Position numbers and translations under genes: made by a program. From contig ONMJ01000016.1 of NCBI GenBank assembly GCA_900318955.1, positions 1-64,000 on the forward strand: a DNA stretch of 64,000 nt, in the 5' to 3' direction. Under the pieces are notes generated by a model, which ran no database searches, was not told the DNA's origin, and was given only the letters and a program-made list of their open reading frames with translations. The first letter of the stretch is position 1; the number at the start of each line of letters is the position of its first letter. Origin of the DNA: an uncultured Bacteroidales bacterium. Lineage in GTDB: Bacteria > Bacteroidota > Bacteroidia > Bacteroidales > UBA932. This document shows positions 8,007 through 14,520 of this stretch, in pieces.

Positions 8007-9347
8007 GTGAGCTTGAAGGAAATAATTCGTAACAAGTGGGTGAAGTTCAGTTTCTGGGCTCTGCTCTACGTGTTATGGGTGATCTGGCTCGGGAATTATT
8101 GGTGGCTTCTAGGCCTTATCATTATCTTCGACCTCTTTATCACCAAGAAGGTGAAGTGGCTCTTCTGGAAGAAGGACTACAAGGAAGGGGAGAAGCACAA
8201 TGTCTGGCTCGATTGGCTTGACGCTATCATCTTTGCGGTGATTGTCGTTACATTCATCAATATTTTCTTCTTCCAGGCCTTCAAGATTCCTTCCTCTTCC
8301 ATGGAGAGTTCTCTCTATACCGGAGACCATCTCTTCGTGAGTAAGCTGGCCTACGGCCCCCGTGTCCCCGAGACACCTCTCACAATCCCGTTCACACACA
8401 ATGTCGCGTTCGGAAGAGAGAGCTACTCGACCCTTATCCAGAACGATTATCGCAGGCTCAAGGGTTTCGGACATGTGGAAAGAGGTGATTATGTGGTGTT
8501 TGGATTCCCCAATGGCGACACCGTCCTTACTAAGGCTCCCGCCGAGGATTATTACACCTGGGTGAGGACATCCGGAAGGGACTATACGATTTCAAGGCTC
8601 GGCCCTGTGATCGTAAGACCTACGGACAAAAAGGACCATTATGTCAAAAGATGTGTCGCGCTTCCGGGAGATACCCTTTCAGTAAAGGACGGACTTGTCT
8701 ATATCGATGGGGTGCAGCAGGAAGTCTATCCGGGGATCCAGCTGACCTACAGGGTCACGACCGACGGCCACAAAATCAACCCAAAGATCATTGACAATCT
8801 ATCTCTCAACGTAGGAGAGCTCTTTTATGACTCCAGGATCCCGGGATATCCCGCGATGCCCTTGACGGCTCAGATGCTGGAAAAGGTAAAAGCTCTCTCA
8901 AATGTTGTCGAAGTGGTTCCCAATATTGATGTTTGGCCCTCCACGATGGATAGTTACCTGATGATATTCCCCTTCACGGAGAATACCCACTGGACGCGCG
9001 ATTTCTTCGGACCCCTCTGGATTCCTAAAAAAGGCGCTACAGTGACTCTCGATGCGGAATCTCTGCCGTTCTATGAGAGGATAATCAGGGATTATGAGCA
9101 TAATGATCTCAGCGTCTCCAACGATAAGATTTACATCAATGGAGAAGAGGCTAAGGAGTATACCTTCAAGCAGGATTATTATTTCATGATGGGAGACAAC
9201 AGGCATAACTCTCTCGATTCAAGGTACTGGGGATTTGTCCCTGAGGACCATATAGTCGGGAAGCCGTCTGTGATTTGGCTCTCAACAGATCGGGACAGGA
9301 AGTTCCCGAACAACATAAGATGGAAGAGATTCCTAAAATTTGTTTAA
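8007..9347 (+). CDS. lepB: Signal peptidase I, large Bacteroidetes form, GTG start
   Basis: 446 residues, well above the roughly 320 of E. coli LepB. Hydrophobic segments near 14-45 and 72-90 anchor it in the inner membrane, with the active site outside. The catalytic Ser is S98 in IPSSSM and the Lys is K214 in YVKRCVALPGD; GDNRHNSLDSRYWG near the C terminus is box E. A long insertion of about 150 residues between the Lys box and box E accounts for the size. It starts with GTG 9 bases after rplT; no closer ATG fits. It removes signal peptides from exported proteins. Confidence 0.95.
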   Translation: MSLKEIIRNKWVKFSFWALLYVLWVIWLGNYWWLLGLIIIFDLFITKKVKWLFWKKDYKEGEKHNVWLDWLDAIIFAVIVVTFINIFFFQAFKIPSSSMESSLYTGDHLFVSKLAYGPRVPETPLTIPFTHNVAFGRESYSTLIQNDYRRLKGFGHVERGDYVVFGFPNGDTVLTKAPAEDYYTWVRTSGRDYTISRLGPVIVRPTDKKDHYVKRCVALPGDTLSVKDGLVYIDGVQQEVYPGIQLTYRVTTDGHKINPKIIDNLSLNVGELFYDSRIPGYPAMPLTAQMLEKVKALSNVVEVVPNIDVWPSTMDSYLMIFPFTENTHWTRDFFGPLWIPKKGATVTLDAESLPFYERIIRDYEHNDLSVSNDKIYINGEEAKEYTFKQDYYFMMGDNRHNSLDSRYWGFVPEDHIVGKPSVIWLSTDRDRKFPNNIRWKRFLKFV

Positions 9348-9372
9348 AGAAAAAATTTAAAAGTAAATAATT

Positions 9373-9615
9373 ATGTCAAAGGTTTGTCAAGTAACTGGAC
9401 GCAAGAGAATGGTCGGCAACAATGTCGCTCACTCCAAGCTCCGCACCAAGCGTACCTTCGATCTCAACCTCAAAACCAAGAGGTTCTGGTCTGAGACCGA
9501 GCAGAGGTACATCACCCTCAGAGTCACCTGCAAGGGTATGAGAATCATTGAGAAGAACGGTCTCGACGCCGTCCTCAAAGATGCGCAGAAGAAAGGATAC
9601 GTTAACCTTGTTTAA
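9373..9615 (+). CDS. rpmB: 50S ribosomal protein L28 (bL28)
   Basis: 80 residues. It begins [20 protein letters not shown], typical of bL28, and continues [18 protein letters not shown]. It is followed after 12 bases by rpmG; the rpmB-rpmG-DUF4295 order is conserved in Bacteroidetes. Confidence 0.97.
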   Translation: MSKVCQVTGRKRMVGNNVAHSKLRTKRTFDLNLKTKRFWSETEQRYITLRVTCKGMRIIEKNGLDAVLKDAQKKGYVNLV

Positions 9616-9627
9616 TCAGTAAGCATT

Positions 9628-9816
9628 ATGGCAAAGAAAGCTAAAGGAAACAGGGTGCAGGTCATCCTGGAGTGCACCGAGCAGAAGGCAAGCGGTGTAC
9701 CTGGTATGTCAAGGTACATTACCACCAAGAACAAAAAGAACACCCCTGAGCGTCTCGAGAGGAAGAAATACAATCCTTTCCTCAAGAAAGTCACCGTTCA
9801 TCGTGAGATCAAGTAA
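9628..9816 (+). CDS. rpmG: 50S ribosomal protein L33 (bL33)
   Basis: 62 residues. [17 protein letters not shown] and [19 protein letters not shown] mark bL33. The zinc-ribbon cysteine pairs of C+ forms are absent (one Cys only), so this is the zinc-free type. A DUF4295 gene follows after 17 bases. Confidence 0.97.
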   Translation: MAKKAKGNRVQVILECTEQKASGVPGMSRYITTKNKKNTPERLERKKYNPFLKKVTVHREIK

Positions 9817-9833
9817 TTAAAGGAGAATAAATT

Positions 9834-9991
9834 ATGGCAAAGAAAGCAGTCGCAACGTTTGATGCAAAGGCCGGTGCAAAGCACATGACCAAAGTCATCC
9901 GCATGGACAAATCCCCGAAGACCGGCGCATACGTTTTCGTAGAGCAGCTCGTGAGGAAGGCAAAGAGAAGGATTTCTTCAACAAGAAGTAG
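9834..9991 (+). pseudogene. DUF4295 small protein with apparent one-base frameshift
   Basis: The start (AKKAVATFDAKAGA, then KVIRMDKSPKTGAYVFVEQL) matches the roughly 50-residue DUF4295 protein encoded after rpmG in Bacteroidetes. After codon 40 (GTG at 9951) the frame goes off and would run to about 10097, across a terminator. In the -1 frame the sequence continues EEGKEKDFFNKK and stops at TAG 9989-9991, the expected family ending and length. A lost base near 9951-9955 is the simplest reading. It could be a real mutation, a sequence error, or less likely a programmed -1 shift. ftsY, the usual next gene, is displaced to 13586. Confidence 0.8.
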
Positions 9992-10013
9992 TCCTTGTTC
10001 TCCCGCAATTGAA

Positions 10014-10040
10014 AAAGTCGCAAGTATTTGCGACTTTTTT
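10014..10040 (+). terminator. Terminator after the ribosomal protein genes
   Basis: AAAGTCGCAA and TTGCGACTTT pair around a short GTAT loop, followed by a T run. It closes the rpmB-rpmG-DUF4295 unit. Confidence 0.85.
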
Positions 10041-10042
10041 TA

Positions 10043-10050
10043 TATATTTG
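10043..10050 (+). promoter_or_regulatory. -7 box upstream of the 6S-like RNA
   Basis: TATATTTG matches TAnnTTTG and is placed directly after the terminator stem. No coding frame follows, so it probably drives the RNA at about 10056-10255. Confidence 0.55.
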
Positions 10051-10055
10051 CATTG

Positions 10056-10252
10056 TTGAAAGCCACAGTACTTTCGATGATATATAACTATTCCTGATAC
10101 GCAGAACGAATCTGGCAATCACTACGGGTGTCGGGAGTTACATTCAATCACTTGGAATAGACCACTGAGTGTGGGCTATTCTATTGACCCCGACACCCGA
10201 CGGCTTGCCAGAGCTAGTTCTGTGTATGGATTGAAAAAATAGTCCATACTCT
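10056..10252 (+). ncRNA. ssrS: 6S-like regulatory RNA (candidate)
   Basis: No protein fits this stretch but it folds into a long rod. GCAGAAC pairs with GTTCTGT, CTGGCA (10112) with TGCCAG, and CGGGTGTCGGG is the exact complement of CCCGACACCCG. Inside lies a large open bubble whose apical arm is closed by GGAATAG/CTATTCT. A closing stem, a central bubble and an apical hairpin is the plan of 6S RNA, which mimics an open promoter and holds sigma-A RNA polymerase. A promoter box precedes it and a hairpin (GTATGGA/TCCATAC, 10224-10249) plus TCTTTATTT ends it. A match to the Rfam Bacteroidales-1 or 6S models would confirm it. The exact 5' end is a guess. Confidence 0.65.
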
Positions 10253-10263
10253 TTATTTGATTT

Positions 10264-10337
10264 AGGCCGCCGGGAGGTTTAACTTTATTTATTTTGACAA
10301 TTACTTTTTCTAATTTGCTGTCGGCGGCCTTTTTTTA
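10264..10337 (+). terminator. Terminator-like hairpin with a 49-base loop
   Basis: AGGCCGCCG (10264-10272) pairs perfectly with CGGCGGCCT (10322-10330), followed by seven T residues. The A/T-rich loop is unusually long for an intrinsic terminator. It may be a second terminator for the 6S-like RNA or the end of a separate small RNA. Confidence 0.6.
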
Positions 10338-10552
10338 ACCAATCCATCTGTTCTTAAGCTAATCGGCTGATTATCAGATAGTTGCAATTAATAGCAATCC
10401 CCGTTTTTAACTGGTTGATAATCAAGAACTTATAAACTGTAAGATTTTTTTATCTCGCAGTTTTTGTATTCTATTGATTAACAGATAGTTAGCTCTTTGA
10501 AGAAGGGGCGTTTTGTAAGACCGAAAAACATTGTTTTGAAAAAATTTGACTG

Positions 10553-10560
10553 TAAATTTG
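10553..10560 (+). promoter_or_regulatory. Strong promoter of the 37-codon gene
   Basis: TAAATTTG (-7) has a TTG at 10531-10533, 19 bases upstream, the consensus Bacteroidetes spacing. The leader to the ATG at 10604 would be about 40 bases. Confidence 0.7.
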
Positions 10561-10603
10561 CGGCCGCAAAATAAATAATGTTAAACCCCATAACTTTCCA
10601 ATT

Positions 10604-10717
10604 ATGAAAAGTAGCTGCAAATTGATCCAATTAAAGGATAGTGCTCAAATCTTGAGAACTAATCCTGAGTTTTTATTTGTCCTGGAGGCAGAGCACTCTG
10701 ACTCTAGAGCAACTTAA
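10604..10717 (+). CDS. Small protein of 37 residues, unrecognised
   Basis: An ATG frame encodes MKSSCKLIQLKDSAQ, then ILRTNPEFLFVLEAEHSD and SRAT, ending in TAA. I do not recognise it. It is supported by position: a near-consensus promoter about 45 bases upstream and a strong hairpin 15 bases after the stop. There is no signal peptide or membrane segment; one Cys sits at residue 5. A 9-codon frame (ATG 10579) ends in TGA overlapping this ATG, so the two could be translationally coupled. Alternatively the transcript is a small RNA and the frame is chance. Confidence 0.5.
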   Translation: MKSSCKLIQLKDSAQILRTNPEFLFVLEAEHSDSRAT

Positions 10718-10731
10718 ACTAGTTAAACTTC

Positions 10732-10764
10732 AGGCCGGGGAATTCTAATAGCCCTCCCCGGCCT
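10732..10764 (+). terminator. GC-rich hairpin after the small gene
   Basis: AGGCCGGGGA pairs perfectly with TCCCCGGCCT around a 13-base loop. It is followed by ACAAAATAG, not a T run, so it may act as an attenuator or mRNA 3' stabiliser rather than a full terminator. Confidence 0.5.
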
Positions 10765-10825
10765 ACAAAATAGTCCAGCGCTTATGTGAAAGATTTGTTT
10801 TATTTGTACCAAATAAACATCTTTC

Positions 10826-12061
10826 ATGAAACGTTTCGCATATCTTTTTGTATTGGCTCTGCTTCTTCAAGCAGCCTTTTCCTCTTGTGAGAAGGAGGAC
10901 AAGACTGAGAAGACGGTAGCTGTAGAGTCCGTATCATTGGACCAGCCCTATTTGGATCTTATGATCGGAGAGACCGCAACTCTGAAAGCGACGGTGCTTC
11001 CATATCATGCAACCAAGAAAAAGGTGACATGGTCAAGCTCTGCCCCGGAGGTGGCCTCCGTTAGTGGATATGGACAAGTCAAGGCACTCAGAGAGGGCAG
11101 CGCAACGATAATCGCGACCGCCGGAGCAAAGAAGGCAGAGTGTGAGGTCACAGTAAAATCACAAGATACTCCAGTCACTGATTCATTCCCTGTCGACGTG
11201 GTAAAGGCCCTGCACCAGGAGTCTTCCCTTATCAGAACCCTCCGCAACAGCGTTACTTACAGCCCTCACGACAATGTCACCGTCACAGAACTGCAGTATG
11301 TTGACTATTCCGGCAACAATCAGGCAGCTTTCGTAATGCAGGTGAATCTCGCGGATCCGAGAATATCGATAACGAATACAACTCCGGGCGATACGGATTT
11401 CACTGCTGACCATGTCCAGCGTCAGAAACTCTCCGAGCAATTCAAGCTGGTAGACAAGGCCGGAAATCGGGTCCTCGGCGGTGTCAATACAGATTTCTTC
11501 ACTACAAGTGGGACCTATGCCGACAGGCCTTCAAGCGCGTTCTGGCACAACGGAGTATGCTACCGTAATGTATTCGGTTCAGAGGCTACCCGCCCACGCA
11601 GTTTCGTTTGGTGGGGCGACGATGAGCATGTCCACATGGGCCACTCCTCCGATTATCCCGCAGCCAAGGCAACAGGAAAGATAAAAGAACTGTTCAGCGG
11701 CGGACAGATACTCATCGAAAACGGTAAAGTGACTTCCTTCATGGAGGACTCGGTATATGGAACCCATCCGAGGACGATGTTCGGATTCACGTCCGATGAC
11801 AGGCATATTGTCCTTGTCGTTTTTGACGGCCGGCAGAAATCCTGGTCTGTAGGAGTTAATTATCCTGACATGCAGCAATTTATGAAGGCAATCGGCTGTC
11901 ACTGGGCAATCAATATCGACGGAGGCGGATCTTCCACCTTTATCGTGCGCAAGGACGGCTCTTCCTTTACTGACGGAAGTCGTTTCCAGGTCAAAAACAA
12001 ACCTTCTGACGGATCAGAACGTGCTATCGGCCCCGGCCTCGCCGTAGTATCCGTAGATTGA
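10826..12061 (+). CDS. Lipoprotein with BIG2 Ig-like domain and phosphodiester glycosidase (NAGPA-type) domain
   Basis: 411 residues. The signal (LALLLQAAFSSC) gives a lipoprotein. Residues about 32-112 form a bacterial Ig-like group 2 domain (VESVSLDQPYLDLMIGETA, VTWSSSAPEVASV). The rest is a phosphodiester glycosidase/NAGPA (DUF2233-like) domain: GGVNTDFF, GQILIENGKV, HPRTMFGFTSD and the conserved AINIDGGGSSTFIV. In animals this fold uncovers mannose-6-phosphate; in gut Bacteroidetes it probably cleaves sugar phosphodiesters at the cell surface. It lies alone between the small-RNA region and a phosphate-ester transporter, which could take up the products (inference). Confidence 0.88.
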   Translation: MKRFAYLFVLALLLQAAFSSCEKEDKTEKTVAVESVSLDQPYLDLMIGETATLKATVLPYHATKKKVTWSSSAPEVASVSGYGQVKALREGSATIIATAGAKKAECEVTVKSQDTPVTDSFPVDVVKALHQESSLIRTLRNSVTYSPHDNVTVTELQYVDYSGNNQAAFVMQVNLADPRISITNTTPGDTDFTADHVQRQKLSEQFKLVDKAGNRVLGGVNTDFFTTSGTYADRPSSAFWHNGVCYRNVFGSEATRPRSFVWWGDDEHVHMGHSSDYPAAKATGKIKELFSGGQILIENGKVTSFMEDSVYGTHPRTMFGFTSDDRHIVLVVFDGRQKSWSVGVNYPDMQQFMKAIGCHWAINIDGGGSSTFIVRKDGSSFTDGSRFQVKNKPSDGSERAIGPGLAVVSVD

Positions 12062-12077
12062 ATCCATTTGCCTTGCC

Positions 12078-12103
12078 AGACGGTTAGGGATTTGACACCG
12101 TCT
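12078..12103 (+). terminator. Possible terminator after the glycosidase gene
   Basis: AGACGGT and ACCGTCT pair perfectly over a 12-base loop, followed by only a weak T-rich stretch (TCTTCTTGT). Confidence 0.45.
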
Positions 12104-12182
12104 TCTTGTCAGCCTCATTTGTTGTCTTATCGTGAAAAAATAGCTATATTAGCAGACTATTTGACGATAAGAGACAGAAAAC

Positions 12183-13586
12183 ATGGATAAGGCTACATCA
12201 AAGAAGTACAATTACTGGCAGTGGAGGACGCTGATTGCCCTCATCGTCGGGTATACTTTTTATTATTTTCTCAGGAAGAATTTTAGCGCCGCTCTGCCGG
12301 CGATGGAGGCGAGTCTTGGCATCACAAAGGTACAGCTCGGTCTATTTCTGTCGCTAAACGGCATAGTATACGGCGTCTCCCGCCTTATAAACGGACTCAT
12401 CGCCGACAAGCACAACAAGAGGCTGATGATGACCCTTGGCCTCGTCCTTTCCGCAATTATTAACTTTGCAATCTGCTTCTCCCCGAAACTCAATGGATTT
12501 ATTCACGTCCTTGACGGCGAAGGCAAGGCTACAATGACCCTTGTTTATCTGATCGGTTCCCTCTGGGTGCTCAACGGATATGTCCATGGAATGGGATATC
12601 CTCCATGCGCGGCTCTCATGGCCCATTGGTTCCGCCCGTCCGAGCTTGCAACCAAGCAGAGCATCTGGAATGCGTCACATTCAATCGGGGCGGGGCTTGT
12701 GATTGCCCTTTGCGGAGGTATCCTCTCGAAATATGGATATAGCGCATGGAACCTCTGCTTCGCTATCCCTGCGGCCCTTTCCCTTGTCGGGGCGATAGCT
12801 CTTTACGTGTCCCTTCGCGATACTCCGTCTTCGGTAGGACTCCCTGAGATCGAAGAATTGGAGGCCCAGGAGAACGGTGCCATAGAGAAGGCGGTTTCAT
12901 GGGAAACCGAACTTACCGACGCTCAGTTCCAGAAGTTCCGTAACCGTATGGTTTTTGGCAACAAGCATATCTGGATTATTTCCCTGGCTGATTTCTGCGT
13001 CTACATCATCCGTTTTACCATTCTCGAATGGGGAACGATGTTCCTTACGCAATACAAAGGCCTTGAGATTGGAAGCGCGGCGACAATAGTCTCTCTCTCC
13101 GAGCTTCTCGGCGGAGTGCTGGGCACGATAGTCTGGGGCTGGTTTACCGATAAATTCATGAAGAGCCGCACTATCCGTACTTGTGTTATCTGCATGCTTG
13201 GAGCGACTCTCAGCTTCTTTATCTTCTGGAGAATTCCGACAGGAGCCCCCACTGCTGTCTTGGCAATATTTATTATTCTTTCCGCATTCTTCGTCTATGG
13301 CCCTCAGGCCCTTCTCGGAGTCAGCGCCTCCCAGTATGCGACCAAGAAAGCCTCTGCCTCGTCCAACGGTTTTGTCGGAGTTTGGTGCTATGCAGCATCA
13401 ATGGTTGCCGGAGTCGGTTTCGGTTGGCTTGCTGATACACCCGGTTTTGGTTGGAATGCCGTATTTATCACAACCTTTATCTTCGGCCTCCTTGGTGCAG
13501 CTATCCTCTTGCTCATGTGGAAGGCACCGGCCGACGGATATGAGAAGGCAAAAGAAGTGATTGCAAAGATTAAAGCCGAAGAATAA
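12183..13586 (+). CDS. Organophosphate:phosphate antiporter family (GlpT/UhpT-like) transporter
   Basis: 467 residues with about 12 hydrophobic segments, a full MFS transporter of the inner membrane. The start RTLIALIVGYTFYYFLRKNF is the signature of the organophosphate:phosphate antiporter family, where the Arg residues bind phosphate. This family swaps inorganic phosphate for glycerol-3-phosphate, hexose phosphates or similar. The exact substrate cannot be read. A central loop rich in Glu (EIEELEAQENGA) separates the two halves. Its stop overlaps the ftsY start by one base, so the two are probably co-transcribed, although their functions are unrelated. Confidence 0.9.
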   Translation: MDKATSKKYNYWQWRTLIALIVGYTFYYFLRKNFSAALPAMEASLGITKVQLGLFLSLNGIVYGVSRLINGLIADKHNKRLMMTLGLVLSAIINFAICFSPKLNGFIHVLDGEGKATMTLVYLIGSLWVLNGYVHGMGYPPCAALMAHWFRPSELATKQSIWNASHSIGAGLVIALCGGILSKYGYSAWNLCFAIPAALSLVGAIALYVSLRDTPSSVGLPEIEELEAQENGAIEKAVSWETELTDAQFQKFRNRMVFGNKHIWIISLADFCVYIIRFTILEWGTMFLTQYKGLEIGSAATIVSLSELLGGVLGTIVWGWFTDKFMKSRTIRTCVICMLGATLSFFIFWRIPTGAPTAVLAIFIILSAFFVYGPQALLGVSASQYATKKASASSNGFVGVWCYAASMVAGVGFGWLADTPGFGWNAVFITTFIFGLLGAAILLLMWKAPADGYEKAKEVIAKIKAEE

Positions 13587-14512
13587 TGGGACTTTTTGAC
13601 AAAGGATTCAAGAAAACGAACCAGAACTTCTTTCAGAGGCTCGGGAGAGCAATCGTAGGGAAGTCTAAGGTCGATGACAACGTCCTGGATGCGATAGAAG
13701 AAGCACTCCTTTCTTCGGATATGGGAGTCGAAACGACATTGAAACTCATCGACAATCTCGAAGACAGGGTGGAGAGGGACAAGTATATGTCCATGGATGA
13801 ACTTGTAGACATCCTCCGCGATGAGATATCAAAGCTCCTTAAAGTCGATGAATCAGAAGAGGTTATTCCTTTCGATTTCTCAAAGAAGCCTTATGTGATG
13901 CTCGTCGTAGGTGTCAATGGGGTCGGCAAGACCACCACTATAGGCAAGATTGCATCCATGCTTCGTGCCCAGGGAAAGAAGGTCGTTCTCGGTGCCGCAG
14001 ATACATTCCGTGCTGCTGCCGTCGAGCAGCTCACGATATGGGCGGAGCGCTCCGGAGCAGACATAGTCAAGCAGCCAATGGGCTCGGATCCCGCCAGTGT
14101 CGCATTTGATTCTGTCAAGTCCGCTGTTGCAAGGGGCGCAGATGTTGTCCTTATTGACACTGCCGGCCGTCTCCACAACCGCGTGGACCTTATGAACGAG
14201 CTTACAAAGATTCGCAATGTTATAAGGAAAGTGGTTCCTGACGGCCCACACGAGGTGCTTCTTGTGCTGGACGGATCTACCGGTCAGAACGCTTTTGTCC
14301 AGGCAAAAGAATTCTCAAAGGCAACAGATGTGACCGCACTTGCGGTGACCAAACTCGACGGCTCCGCCAAGGGAGGAGTGGTTGTAGGCATTGTGGACCA
14401 GTTCCGTTTCCCGGTGAAATTCATAGGTATCGGCGAAGGCGTCGACGACCTCAAGGTATTCGACAAGAAGGAGTTCGTGAGCTCCCTATTCTCAAAAGAT
14501 GATATAAAATAA
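13586..14512 (+). CDS. ftsY: Signal recognition particle receptor FtsY
   Basis: 308 residues. It is the SRP receptor GTPase that delivers ribosomes to the Sec translocon. The N domain (about 10-85) precedes the G domain: GVNGVGKTTTIGKIASM (P-loop), LGAADTFRAAAVEQL, LIDTAGRLHNRVDLM, TKLDGSAKGGVV and FIGIGEGVDDLKVF. The acidic N-terminal A domain of E. coli is missing, as usual in this phylum. In Bacteroidetes ftsY normally follows the DUF4295 gene; here four units lie between them. Confidence 0.97.
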   Translation: MGLFDKGFKKTNQNFFQRLGRAIVGKSKVDDNVLDAIEEALLSSDMGVETTLKLIDNLEDRVERDKYMSMDELVDILRDEISKLLKVDESEEVIPFDFSKKPYVMLVVGVNGVGKTTTIGKIASMLRAQGKKVVLGAADTFRAAAVEQLTIWAERSGADIVKQPMGSDPASVAFDSVKSAVARGADVVLIDTAGRLHNRVDLMNELTKIRNVIRKVVPDGPHEVLLVLDGSTGQNAFVQAKEFSKATDVTALAVTKLDGSAKGGVVVGIVDQFRFPVKFIGIGEGVDDLKVFDKKEFVSSLFSKDDIK

Positions 14513-14520
14513 TAAGCTAT

